A stretch of 43,016 nucleotides of DNA from an uncultured Lachnospiraceae bacterium (GCA_945913255.1 CAMEDC010000027.1:1-43016), one strand, 5' to 3'; counted from the first letter of the stretch, positions 1 to 7,702 are shown. Numbers and translations: made by a program. The notes: generated by a model from the letters alone, not told the origin.

Positions 1-11
1 TTAAGGCGTGG

Positions 12-62
12 TGGAATTTACCTCTGCACTGGAATTTAAAATTTCAAGTCAGCTTCTATAAT
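12..62 (+). promoter_or_regulatory. Promoter of two-component operon with 9-bp direct repeat
   Basis: A perfect TATAAT lies at 57-62. A weak -35 (TTTAAA, 35-40) is 16 bp upstream, and the response regulator starts at 119. The 9-mer TGGAATTTA occurs twice, at 12-20 and 30-38, 18 bp apart and overlapping the -35. Direct repeats in that position resemble OmpR-family operators, so autoregulation by the downstream regulator is possible. The promoter is read from the sequence; the operator role is inference. Confidence 0.5.
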
Positions 63-118
63 GGTATCTTTTCCTGTTTTGTGATAAACTATATTTATAA
101 TTCCAACAGGAGGTTCCC

Positions 119-808
119 ATGGCTACATTACTTCTGATTGACGATGACAATGAGGTATTGGAAATCAACAAAAAATATCTGACTGCCGAAGGGTTTACGG
201 TATATATTTCCCCGGATTCCGCAAAGGGAGTCAGCATGGCAAAAAAGTACAATCCGGACTGCATACTGCTTGATATCATGATGCCCGGGATGGACGGCTA
301 CCAGGTCTGCAATAAGCTTCGAACCTTTACTGCAGCTCCAATTATTTTCTTAACCGGCAAAAGTTCCGAGGACGATAAAATCAACGGCCTGCTTACCGGT
401 GCGGATGACTATATTGTAAAGCCCTACAGCCTCAGGGAATTAAAAGCCCGGATTGACGTAATCCTTCGGAGAGTCAGTCGTTTCTCCGCACCGGTCTCCG
501 AAACAAACCGGCTTACCTTCCGAAATCTGGTCATTGACAGGCTGGAGCATAAAGCCCTCTATAAAAACGAAGACTTAATGCTTGCAAACCGGGAATACGA
601 GGTACTCCTCTATCTCGCCACCCACCCGAATCAGGAGGTAAGCTTCGAGGAACTTGGTACCGCACTCTTCGGTTCCTATCAAGAAGCCGACCGCCGTTCC
701 GTTATGGTGAATGTCAGCCGTCTCCGCAAGAAAATGGCTGTCGATTTCGAACTGGAAAATATGATAGAAACCGTATGGTCCAAGGGATACAAATTCATTG
801 CAAAATAG
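119..808 (+). CDS. OmpR/PhoB-family response regulator
   Basis: A 229-residue DNA-binding response regulator. The receiver domain (about residues 3-115) has the acidic pair D9/D10, the phosphoacceptor D52 in LLDIMMPGMDG, a T/S switch region (FLTGK) and the conserved K101 in the KPYSLREL motif. A winged-helix Trans_reg_C domain follows (about 130-227), ending in the typical ETVWSKGYKF. AGGAGG at 108-113, five bases before the ATG, fixes the start. It is followed 78 bp later by its sensor kinase. It is the first gene upstream of the lasso precursor and cyclase, so it probably controls the lasso locus, but no target site has been shown. The partner kinase lacks a membrane sensor, so the input signal is unknown. 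Confidence 0.93.
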   Translation: MATLLLIDDDNEVLEINKKYLTAEGFTVYISPDSAKGVSMAKKYNPDCILLDIMMPGMDGYQVCNKLRTFTAAPIIFLTGKSSEDDKINGLLTGADDYIVKPYSLRELKARIDVILRRVSRFSAPVSETNRLTFRNLVIDRLEHKALYKNEDLMLANREYEVLLYLATHPNQEVSFEELGTALFGSYQEADRRSVMVNVSRLRKKMAVDFELENMIETVWSKGYKFIAK

Positions 809-886
809 AATTACTTTTATAATAAAGAAGAATGGAGTGACCGATTCCTCATGTATAAATACATCGAGGAATAGGCGGCATAATCT

Positions 887-1726
887 ATGGAAAAGAAAAA
901 CCACTTCAGTACTCCGAAGCTGGAAAGTGAAACAATCGAAAGCCTGTCTGCGAAGCTGTTAGCTGCTACCGTGGAGCTGACCAGAGTAAACCGGGAGCTA
1001 TTGCGCGTCCAGAAAGAGCGGGAAGAAATGCTCTCAAATATATCCCACGACCTGCGCGCCCCCATTACGGCCATCCGCAGTGCGCTGGATTATCTGAGGG
1101 ACGGGGAAGCTTTGTCTCCGGAAGATATGAAATCCACCATTGCCCTGATAGACCGGCGGACCAAAACCCTGGAAGACCTGATTCAGGATATGTACTACCT
1201 GTTCTGCGTGGAGGACACCTCGAAGGAACTGAATTTTGAAACAGTAGATGTCGGATTGTTTCTGGAAGAGTACTTTTACGACGCACTGGCAGACAGCCGC
1301 TATGACACCCACGATATGCGTCTGGAACTTCCTGAAAGCTTAAACTGTCATATTAAAATAGATATCCAGAAATTTGTGCGGGTATTGGATAATCTGTTTA
1401 CCAATGCCGCAAAGTATACACCGGCTGATTCTCGTATCACGCTCAGCGCCGCCCTTTCCCCGGACTCTTCCCTGCTTCAGATATCCGTTTCCGATAACGG
1501 TCCGGGAATTCCGGAGGAAGCGCTGCCCAACATTTTTAACCGTACCTACACCGTATCCTCTGCCCGCACCCCCGGAAGCGCAGGAGGCAGCGGACTCGGC
1601 CTGTCCATTGTAAAGGCGATTGTTGAAAGGCACGGAGGAAATGTATCCTGCCAGAGTAAAGAGGAAGAAGGATGCTGCTTTACTATTACTATCCCTGTTG
1701 TTGAATTGCCTCATACTCACCAATGA
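887..1726 (+). CDS. Soluble sensor histidine kinase
   Basis: A 279-residue histidine kinase with no membrane segment or recognisable sensor domain. A short N-terminal coiled coil (about residues 15-48) leads into the dimerisation box NISHDLRAPITAI, with phosphoacceptor H54. The HATPase_c domain follows: N box around N173 (DNLFTNAAKY), G1 box SDNGPGIP (202-209) and G2 box GSGLGLSIVKAI (234-245). AGGCGG lies about eight bases before the start. It is co-directional with and 78 bp behind the response regulator, so the two form a cognate pair. Lack of transmembrane segments suggests a cytoplasmic signal or recruitment by a membrane partner. It is shorter than typical membrane-bound kinases but the catalytic core is complete. 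Confidence 0.93.
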   Translation: MEKKNHFSTPKLESETIESLSAKLLAATVELTRVNRELLRVQKEREEMLSNISHDLRAPITAIRSALDYLRDGEALSPEDMKSTIALIDRRTKTLEDLIQDMYYLFCVEDTSKELNFETVDVGLFLEEYFYDALADSRYDTHDMRLELPESLNCHIKIDIQKFVRVLDNLFTNAAKYTPADSRITLSAALSPDSSLLQISVSDNGPGIPEEALPNIFNRTYTVSSARTPGSAGGSGLGLSIVKAIVERHGGNVSCQSKEEEGCCFTITIPVVELPHTHQ

Positions 1727-1755
1727 GACGCAAATCTTAAAATAAAACTTCCAAA

Positions 1756-1790
1756 GAGCGCAATAGCCAAAATACAAATGCTTATTGCTC
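1756..1790 (+). terminator. Weak hairpin after the histidine kinase
   Basis: The arms GCAATAGC and GCTTATTGC (within 1756-1767 and 1780-1790) can pair with one bulge, 30 bp after the kinase stop. The following bases (GATTAACTTTCT) are not a clean U tract. It may be a weak terminator separating the two-component operon from the precursor gene, which has its own promoter. Confidence 0.3.
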
Positions 1791-1821
1791 GATTAACTTT
1801 CTATCATTTGTGTTAGAATTA

Positions 1822-1849
1822 TTGACTATGTTAAGCAGAAGTATATAAT
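1822..1849 (+). promoter_or_regulatory. Sigma-A promoter of first lasso precursor
   Basis: TTGACT at 1822-1827 and TATAAT at 1844-1849 are separated by 16 bp, a near-consensus promoter. Transcription would start near 1856. An ATG at 1848 lies inside this -10 element and so cannot be the precursor start; the real start is at 1899. Confidence 0.75.
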
Positions 1850-1898
1850 GAGCTTGAAAAAAGCAAAATACACAATAAATTCTATGGAGGATAATGAT

Positions 1899-2063
1899 AT
1901 GAAGAAATGGAATACCCCTGATGTAACAGAACTCAATATTACCGAAACCGCTGGTGGTTTCCTCAAAGTTGGCTATGAAGGACCTTTTAATGTGATATTG
2001 GGTGATACTTCCGACAAAACAGATGAAAAGAATGATTCCACCACAACGGAAGAAGAGTCATAA
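1899..2063 (+). CDS. Lasso peptide precursor 1 (paeninodin-like)
   Basis: A 54-residue precursor starting MKKWNTPDVTELNITETAGG, with GGAGG at 1886-1890 eight bases before the ATG. The leader (about 18-19 residues) shares MKK-WNTP-V and a terminal T-A-x-G with the second precursor at 7840-7995. In known lasso precursors a Thr close to the cleavage site is conserved. With G19 as core residue 1 the ring would close on E27 (9-membered); with G20 as residue 1 it would close on the same Glu (8-membered). Both are legal lasso ring sizes. The tail is long, acidic and hydrophilic (core 35-36 residues) and ends in TTTEEES, whose terminal Ser fits the kinase encoded at 5863-6771. The own cyclase gene follows directly. 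It is identified by leader similarity and context; the mature product is not proven. Confidence 0.85.
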   Translation: MKKWNTPDVTELNITETAGGFLKVGYEGPFNVILGDTSDKTDEKNDSTTTEEES

Positions 2064-2079
2064 TCCTGTGAGTTTTCAC

Positions 2080-2115
2080 GAGCCTTTGTCAAATCAATTG
2101 GCAAAGGCTCTTTTT
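2080..2115 (+). terminator. Terminator/attenuator between precursor 1 and cyclase 1
   Basis: GAGCCTTTG (2080-2088) pairs perfectly with CAAAGGCTC (2102-2110), extended by a G-T and a C-G pair. A TTTTT run follows at 2111-2115. It stands between the precursor stop and the cyclase ribosome binding site. Partial read-through would give much precursor mRNA and little cyclase mRNA, a common RiPP arrangement. Confidence 0.85.
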
Positions 2116-2148
2116 ACATTATACAATTAATTCGCGAGGTGTGCTAAA

Positions 2149-4089
2149 ATGAGTGGGATTTTCGGTTTAATTAATTATACTAGCAATAATGCTTCCATCG
2201 GTAATGACATTCCAAAAATGGCAATGTGGAATCGCGCTTATGGGAGGCAAAACGAAGAATGTTATTGCGAAAGTAATATGGCAATGGGGTGCTGTCATGA
2301 GTACTTTTCAACACATCCATGCCTAAAAACTCCTGTAATTCGGCAGGATTATATTTATTCTGTCATAGACGCACTCCTTTATAATCGCGAGGAACTCGTC
2401 AGCAAATGTCAAGTCCAAAACGATTTATCTGACGAGGAACTACTCGTATGCTATATCAACACCTTCGGGTTTAATGCATTAAAAGAAGTAAACGGGGATT
2501 TCTGCGGAGCAATGTATAACACTCAAACTCAAACCCTTACACTATTCCGTGATCATATGGGAGTGAGACCCCTATATTATTATGACAATAAAGAATTTGT
2601 TGCTTATTCTACAGATATTCGCGGACTCTTAGCCTTAGAAGCCGTCGACACTTCCATCAGTGAAGACTGGATTTTCCGCACCTTAAGCGGATACTATATG
2701 GATACTTTAACAGGCACCGAATATCAACATATATTCTGTGTAAACCCCGCTTCATTCATGACTTTCTTTTTATCTGACTTGAAAAAACCAGCTCAAATAA
2801 CTACATATTGGCATCTTGGTCAAAAAAAAATACGACTCTCCTCTTTTGATAAATATAAAGAGCAATTAAAGGAGCTGACTTATGACTCTATAACCCAAAG
2901 ACTGAATGCAGTTTCCGGACTTGTTGGAGCCGAATTGTCCGGCGGTTTGGATTCTGGTGTCATTGATATTCTGATTCACAGAAACAATAGAGACTGCGTT
3001 TATTATTCCTGGTCTGTAGATCCTGATGAAGTGCCCTATGCCACTGATGACGAAAGGCTTGTTATTGCCGATATCTGTGCTCAAGAAAACATTACATGCC
3101 ACTTTAGTCATATGCAATCTGACTATGGTCTTAACAGCAATATTGCAAGGAACATGCAAAATTTAGGTTTTAACTTAATCGAAGATGAGCCACCCGCATT
3201 ACGGTATGCACTCCCTCCTTATATCAATGCCCTGACCCTTTGTGAAACCGGTGGATGCATGGCAGAAAACGGAGTAAACATTGTTTTTACCGGTCATGGA
3301 GGAGATGAAGGTATCAGCCATCGTTGTAATGCATATGAACTGTTTTATCATCATGAATATTTCCACTTTTTGCAGCAGGAATGGTTGCGTACTCAAGGGA
3401 AAAAGAGAAGAATTGTAAAGACTCTGAAAGCTTGCTATAAAACACTTGCCAAAGACAGGAAACAATTTCTTTCGCCTTTTCTTGGTCCCTTTGGTGCTCC
3501 TGAATTGCTAAACGCAGATTTTGCAAATAAATTTCGCAAAGAAGATATGCCACTGTTACATTTTGCATTTTCACCTGTGGAGTACATCCAAGAGGGCGGA
3601 AGTCGTAACCGCTTGGACAATGTAGCATTGATTGGAGCCTATAACGGTGTCAGATATCTGGTTCCTTACTTAGATTACAGAGTAATTGACTTTGCTGTAT
3701 CCATTCCAAGATACCTATATTTGAATGGCTCACAAAACCGATATATTTTCCGTGAGACTTTTAAAGATATCATGCCAGCCTCTCTTTACGCAATAAAGTA
3801 CAAGGATGACAACAGTAGAAAAAATTATGCAAGTAATCCTAACTGGTTTGATGAATTCTCACAACGGAAAAAAGATATCCAAAAAAAATTGAATAGAGAC
3901 TATTGGGAAAAATACCTAAACTTTGATGTAATAAATGCATGGCTGAAGCAAGGAAAGCCTTCCGAAGAAGAGCGACGGCACGAAACCAATGTCCTTATGT
4001 GCTTATTTTATTGTTCCATGGCGCAAAATCTTGTAGAAAAAGCACGCAGCGTATCTGCTAATTCCGAAAGCGAAAAGACAACGGATTAG
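2149..4089 (+). CDS. Lasso cyclase 1 (asparagine-synthetase-like, C protein)
   Basis: A 646-residue asparagine-synthetase B homologue. In lasso pathways this family activates the ring-forming Asp/Glu side chain with ATP and joins it to the core N-terminus. The N-terminal glutaminase-like domain (about 1-215) begins MSGIFG: the catalytic Cys2 of true AsnB is replaced by Ser, so it cannot take ammonia from glutamine, as expected for a cyclase. The synthetase domain has the pyrophosphate loop SGGLDS at 264-269 and a typical VPYLDYRVIDFA segment near the C-terminus. GAGGTG lies about eight bases before the ATG. It sits 85 bp after precursor 1, beyond an attenuator, so precursor 1 is its probable substrate. 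It converges tail-to-tail with the exporter gene, the two overlapping by four bases. Confidence 0.9.
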   Translation: MSGIFGLINYTSNNASIGNDIPKMAMWNRAYGRQNEECYCESNMAMGCCHEYFSTHPCLKTPVIRQDYIYSVIDALLYNREELVSKCQVQNDLSDEELLVCYINTFGFNALKEVNGDFCGAMYNTQTQTLTLFRDHMGVRPLYYYDNKEFVAYSTDIRGLLALEAVDTSISEDWIFRTLSGYYMDTLTGTEYQHIFCVNPASFMTFFLSDLKKPAQITTYWHLGQKKIRLSSFDKYKEQLKELTYDSITQRLNAVSGLVGAELSGGLDSGVIDILIHRNNRDCVYYSWSVDPDEVPYATDDERLVIADICAQENITCHFSHMQSDYGLNSNIARNMQNLGFNLIEDEPPALRYALPPYINALTLCETGGCMAENGVNIVFTGHGGDEGISHRCNAYELFYHHEYFHFLQQEWLRTQGKKRRIVKTLKACYKTLAKDRKQFLSPFLGPFGAPELLNADFANKFRKEDMPLLHFAFSPVEYIQEGGSRNRLDNVALIGAYNGVRYLVPYLDYRVIDFAVSIPRYLYLNGSQNRYIFRETFKDIMPASLYAIKYKDDNSRKNYASNPNWFDEFSQRKKDIQKKLNRDYWEKYLNFDVINAWLKQGKPSEEERRHETNVLMCLFYCSMAQNLVEKARSVSANSESEKTTD

Positions 4090-4105
4090 TTCTCCGTTGT
4101 CTTTT
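4073..4105. terminator. Bidirectional terminator in two overlapping gene ends
   Basis: AAAAGACAACGGA (4073-4085) is perfectly complementary to TCCGTTGTCTTTT (4093-4105), giving a hairpin with A/T flanks on both sides. It can end transcription of the + strand cyclase and the - strand ABC exporter. Both stop codons lie within it. Confidence 0.8.
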
Positions 4106-5765
4106 TGTTTTCAATTCTAATCTCTCTGTCACAGTAAGCTAACACACTTCTTCTATGCGTTATTATCACGCAGGTCGGTCTTGGTGTCAGCCGCTGCAGG
4201 CCCTGCAATACCGAAAGTTCCGTGGCTTCGTCCAGAGAAGAAGTCGCCTCATCCAAAATCAGGAAGGGCGCTTTCCGCACGAAAGCTCTGGCAATTGCGA
4301 TTCTCTGTGCCTGTCCTTCGGACAAGCCGTGCCCTCTCTCACCAATCACCGTATCGATACCCTTGGGCAATTCCGCCACAAAATCATAGGCGGATGCTAT
4401 CTTCAGAGCTTCTATCATTTCCTCATCAGTGGCATTCAGATTCCCCATGCGGATATTTTCCCGGATGGTACCGCTGAACAAAGTATTTCCCTGGGGCACG
4501 TAGGCCACAAATTCTCTTGTTCCCGCATTAGCCGGTACTGTCTCGCCATTTTGATTGTAGTATGTAATGCCGCCCTCATAATTACTCATAAAAGACATCA
4601 TGAGGCGAATCAACGTGGTCTTTCCTATACCGGATTCACCGATAATTGCCACAAACTCACCGGGTTTAACATCCAAAGAAGTATCCTGCAATACAGGTTC
4701 TTCTGTATATCCAAAGGAAAGGTTTTCCACCTTTACACCAATGTTCTCCGGGGTAATCTGCTTTTCCAGCTTCTCCTCTCTCGGAATATTCTGCAATTCC
4801 ATCACACGCCCCGCCGAGGTCAGAATCATGACCACTCTCGGAATCTGCTGCGCCAGCTGGAGTATTGGGGACTGCACCCTGTTTACCAGTGCCAGAAAAA
4901 CCGACATGGTACCATAGGTAATGGACCCGTTTGCTATCTGAAACACGCCATAGGAAAAAGCAGCAATATAACCAATCTGAAACGTCAGCGACATAGCCGT
5001 GGAACTAATCAACCCCATCTTCGTTCTGCGGAGCACCCAGTAAAAACGGTTCTCACGCAATTGTGTCAGCTTGTCAACTGAGTATTCTTCATTTGCAAAT
5101 GCCTTGACAATCAGAAGATTTGCCAGACTCTCCTGAAGAAAAGAGCGATAGGAAGCCTCCGATTCCTGCACCTTTGTCTGCAATACGCGAAGCTTCTTAC
5201 CAAGCCACCATGACATGATTCCGGCCACCGGTGCCACCAAAAGTGCCAACAATGCCAGCATCGGCGAATAGCTGAACAAGGTAAAGAATACCATTATCAG
5301 CTCTGCTATCAGCAAAATGATATTGGGGATTGTGCCGATAATTCCGTCGGCAATGTTTCCGGCATCACTGGTCAGCCTTGTCATCAGGTCTCCGGTATGA
5401 TACTTTTTGACGTCCATCCAGTGAGACTGAATAATTTTGTCGTAAATCTGCTTACGGATTCCAAAGGAAAATTTCTCCGTAAGCATTGTAGAAAGCAGTG
5501 TCGACACAACACCCAACGCCTGCATTCCCACCACCAGTACCAGATAGACAACAAGCAGTCTGACAAATCCGTTTCCAAAGGATGCATTATCAATGATGAT
5601 TTTGGAAATCTGTACCATTGCCAGAGATGCCACCGTACTAATTAGGCTTAAGAGCATCATCAATGCAATCCGACCCACATACGGCCGGGAATAGGAAAAC
5701 AGCCATTTAGCATATCTGGATTGATTTCCTCGATCTTTCCACAGACTTTTTATTTTATTTATCAC
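4086..5765 (-). CDS. ABC exporter for lasso peptides (D protein)
   Basis: A 559-residue half-transporter with an N-terminal ABC membrane domain of about six helices (residues 25-320) and a nucleotide-binding domain with Walker A GESGIGKTT (376-384), signature LSEGQ (481-485), Walker B ending in D505-E506 and an ITHR switch histidine. There is no C39 peptidase domain, which agrees with a separate leader peptidase (B2) in this locus. It starts with GTG, 97 bp after the kinase gene. It is the last gene of the B1-B2-kinase-exporter operon and the only exporter gene in the lasso region. It probably exports, and gives immunity to, both peptides. Substrate assignment is from context. Confidence 0.9.
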   Translation of the reverse strand: MINKIKSLWKDRGNQSRYAKWLFSYSRPYVGRIALMMLLSLISTVASLAMVQISKIIIDNASFGNGFVRLLVVYLVLVVGMQALGVVSTLLSTMLTEKFSFGIRKQIYDKIIQSHWMDVKKYHTGDLMTRLTSDAGNIADGIIGTIPNIILLIAELIMVFFTLFSYSPMLALLALLVAPVAGIMSWWLGKKLRVLQTKVQESEASYRSFLQESLANLLIVKAFANEEYSVDKLTQLRENRFYWVLRRTKMGLISSTAMSLTFQIGYIAAFSYGVFQIANGSITYGTMSVFLALVNRVQSPILQLAQQIPRVVMILTSAGRVMELQNIPREEKLEKQITPENIGVKVENLSFGYTEEPVLQDTSLDVKPGEFVAIIGESGIGKTTLIRLMMSFMSNYEGGITYYNQNGETVPANAGTREFVAYVPQGNTLFSGTIRENIRMGNLNATDEEMIEALKIASAYDFVAELPKGIDTVIGERGHGLSEGQAQRIAIARAFVRKAPFLILDEATSSLDEATELSVLQGLQRLTPRPTCVIITHRRSVLAYCDREIRIENKKTTEN

Positions 5766-5862
5766 GCCAATCTATCCTCACTCAATCCATAAATTCAGAT
5801 ATTCTCGTTTTTCTGCAATATCAACGCAAATATCATTCTACCCTAGAAAGAAACTATCTGTC

Positions 5863-6771
5863 TTAAGATACACCCTCTGATACCCAGCTAGAGAATTCCA
5901 TTGCAGCTTCAATCACCTGATTCAATGTATCTTTTTCCGCAGGTCTTTCTATCAACTCCATCGGAACAGCTGATGCCATTTTCAAGCATTGACTGCCAAT
6001 AATTGGGTCGTATTTCTTTTCACAAAGCAAATGTCTAAGAAACAGATTGTTTACACAGGCATAAAATCGATCCAAACCTAACAGCTCTCTTACTTTCAAA
6101 TCATCATCACACGACTTGCGAAGAATAATCATTCCTCTGATTACTTCCGAATTTATCAGAAAATCTCCTTGATAGGGCACCAGATACTTCCCTTTTATCT
6201 CATTGATATGAATTAACTGCTTCAAATCATATCCCCTACTTATCGCAACATCCTCACATAACTTCTGATATGGGAAAGCCGGTTTCGCAATGGTTTTTCC
6301 ATCTGTCATATTTTCCACAAGGGCCATATCATCTGCCATGAGACGATATCCTCTCTCCAAAAAGGCGGTAGTGACTGTCGATTTACCGCATCCGCTTTCA
6401 CCGCATATCAGAATAGCTCCCCTATCATCAGCAACAGCACTACAATGCATTGCCAATTCCCTGCGTTGCAATGCCAACATAGACATACCCCAGCCAAGAA
6501 TGTAGCTTCTCAGCTTCATTAGGTCAGCACCTTTCAAGGCTTTATATATAATATGATTCCCACTCTCCATGTAGAGATAGCAGGTTGTATTCCTCAGCCA
6601 ACTCACTTTCTCCCCAAATTCATATTTTTTTTCAGTTTCTTGCAAAATATAATCCGGAATTACCCCCTCCGACACTGTTACTGTTTTTTCCATAACAGTG
6701 TTCCCCGGCAGTAACTGCGGAAAATCAATATCTGTATATATTGTCATGCCATATAATATGTATTGGTACAT
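5863..6771 (-). CDS. HPr-kinase-like lasso precursor kinase
   Basis: A 302-residue protein of the HPr kinase/phosphorylase-like P-loop family found in paeninodin-type clusters. There such enzymes phosphorylate the C-terminal Ser of the precursor. Visible motifs are MHCSAV (108-113, the HxxA type before the P-loop), Walker A GESGCGKST (124-132) and the acidic MADDMAL stretch (about 145-151). The ribosome site AAGGAG lies before the ATG. It is 68 bp downstream of the B2 peptidase gene and 97 bp upstream of the exporter. Both precursors in the window end in EEES, a suitable acceptor. A regulatory HPr kinase is unlikely because the gene is embedded between lasso genes and the N-terminal half is unlike HprK. 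Confidence 0.87.
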   Translation of the reverse strand: MYQYILYGMTIYTDIDFPQLLPGNTVMEKTVTVSEGVIPDYILQETEKKYEFGEKVSWLRNTTCYLYMESGNHIIYKALKGADLMKLRSYILGWGMSMLALQRRELAMHCSAVADDRGAILICGESGCGKSTVTTAFLERGYRLMADDMALVENMTDGKTIAKPAFPYQKLCEDVAISRGYDLKQLIHINEIKGKYLVPYQGDFLINSEVIRGMIILRKSCDDDLKVRELLGLDRFYACVNNLFLRHLLCEKKYDPIIGSQCLKMASAVPMELIERPAEKDTLNQVIEAAMEFSSWVSEGVS

Positions 6772-6839
6772 ATTACAATCTCCTTCTGAATTCCACGACT
6801 ATCTTTCCGCCAGACTATATAGGTCAACGTTATACATAA

Positions 6840-7271
6840 TCAGGAAGCAAATTTTGCTACCATGGCATAATCCTTACCATTCCCACCCGTCACATAATAT
6901 TCACCGCAACGAAGCCAAGAATGTGCAATCATTGTCCCATTTTCATCCTTTCCAACGCCTAAATATAAAGTGCAAGATATTTTTTTTCGCACTAGCAGCT
7001 TCCTTGCTGTTAAAGCTCTGACAAGGCATTTGCTTTCCCACGGAGTTCTGTCTGCTACGGCATTGACATATCTTGAAACGATTCTGGCATAATAATAATT
7101 GCTTTTCGACTCACTCATTTGAGACTCTTCACCGCTCTTCCCCCAAAATCTCTGTTGAAATTTGGATGGAACGATCAGTATAATCAATCTGTAAAACGCC
7201 GTAAGTGCATAAACGGCCAGTGTCATTTTCTTTCTTTTGTTATACCTAATAAATCCATACAAAGAACTCAT
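6840..7271 (-). CDS. Lasso leader peptidase (B2, transglutaminase-like)
   Basis: A 143-residue B2-type protein of the transglutaminase-like cysteine protease superfamily that removes the leader peptide. The core runs WESKCLVRALTARKLL, with probable nucleophile C82, followed by AHSWLRCGEYYVTGG with H117. The third (acidic) residue is not certain. A hydrophobic N-terminal stretch (about 17-35) may contact the membrane, as in many B2 proteins. It lies 44 bp after B1 in the same operon; split B1/B2 proteins are typical of Gram-positive lasso clusters. AGAGGGG is close to the ATG (about three bases). It is the only leader peptidase in the window, so it would have to serve both precursors. Confidence 0.88.
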   Translation of the reverse strand: MSSLYGFIRYNKRKKMTLAVYALTAFYRLIILIVPSKFQQRFWGKSGEESQMSESKSNYYYARIVSRYVNAVADRTPWESKCLVRALTARKLLVRKKISCTLYLGVGKDENGTMIAHSWLRCGEYYVTGGNGKDYAMVAKFAS

Positions 7272-7315
7272 ATTCCCCTCTTAATTCGTCAAAAAACAGA
7301 AAGGTGGCCTTTCAG

Positions 7316-7579
7316 CTACCTTTCCAGCACAATAAACTGATATTCTTCCATTTTTTTTAGAAATTCAATTACTTCTTTTCTGCAAATTTCTTCTGAAACA
7401 TCATATTGTTCCAATAATTTACCAATGATTTCCTCTTCCGTTACCCCATCCTGTAACAAATCCCATATGTCATTTGCAGTCCCCTTCAACAAAAAGTATT
7501 TCCCCGTCTCAAAATCAACCATAACCTTTTCGCCAGCAAGGTCACTCACCTGCGGCTTATTAATAATTTTAACTCTCAC
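7316..7579 (-). CDS. Lasso leader recognition protein (B1, PqqD-like RRE)
   Basis: An 87-residue PqqD-like RiPP recognition element. The pattern DFETGKYFLLKGTANDIWDLLQ, an EEEIIGKLLEQYDV helix and a final EVIEFLKKMEEYQFIV segment is typical of stand-alone B1 proteins, which bind the leader and present it to B2 and the cyclase. It starts with GTG, supported by GGAGG eight bases upstream. It is the first gene of the operon B1-B2-kinase-exporter. Precursors 1 and 2 share the leader pattern WNTPxVxxL, so one B1 could recognise both. Confidence is high from sequence pattern and context. Confidence 0.9.
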   Translation of the reverse strand: MRVKIINKPQVSDLAGEKVMVDFETGKYFLLKGTANDIWDLLQDGVTEEEIIGKLLEQYDVSEEICRKEVIEFLKKMEEYQFIVLER

Positions 7580-7599
7580 CCAATTTACCTCCTCAATAT

Positions 7600-7648
7600 A
7601 TGATATAATTTATTATATCATTAATTTATTATAAGAGCAAACATTATC
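7600..7648 (-). promoter_or_regulatory. Promoter of B1-B2-kinase-exporter operon with palindrome
   Basis: Read on the - strand, the extended -10 TGATATAAT lies at 7612-7620 with a weak TTGCTC 17 bp upstream. The -10 sits inside a perfect 10+2+10 bp inverted repeat (7600-7621), a possible operator or mRNA hairpin. The 10-mer GATAATGTTT at 7648-7639 is also present just upstream of the -10 of the cyclase 2 promoter (11159-11150). Confidence 0.55.
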
Positions 7649-7702
7649 TTCCATAACCAATAAAAACCTGTGCTATCTTATTACTATTTTATGCATATAG
7701 AG

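Noticed and set aside
1848..1898. Earlier ATG start for lasso precursor 1
   Set aside because: The ATG at 1848 lies inside the TATAAT -10 element and has no ribosome site. GGAGG at 1886-1890 points to the ATG at 1899, which also gives the leader start shared with precursor 2.
2149..4089. Genuine asparagine synthetase
   Set aside because: The Cys2 nucleophile is absent here and in the 8040-11033 protein, and both sit next to lasso precursors, B1, B2, kinase and exporter genes.
4155..5081. 308-codon open frame on the + strand
   Set aside because: It is antisense to the conserved ABC transporter, with no recognisable domain and no ribosome site.
5863..6771. Metabolic HPr kinase/phosphorylase for carbon catabolite control
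   Set aside because: Only the P-loop half resembles HprK, and the gene is embedded in the B1-B2-exporter operon next to Ser-ending lasso precursors.
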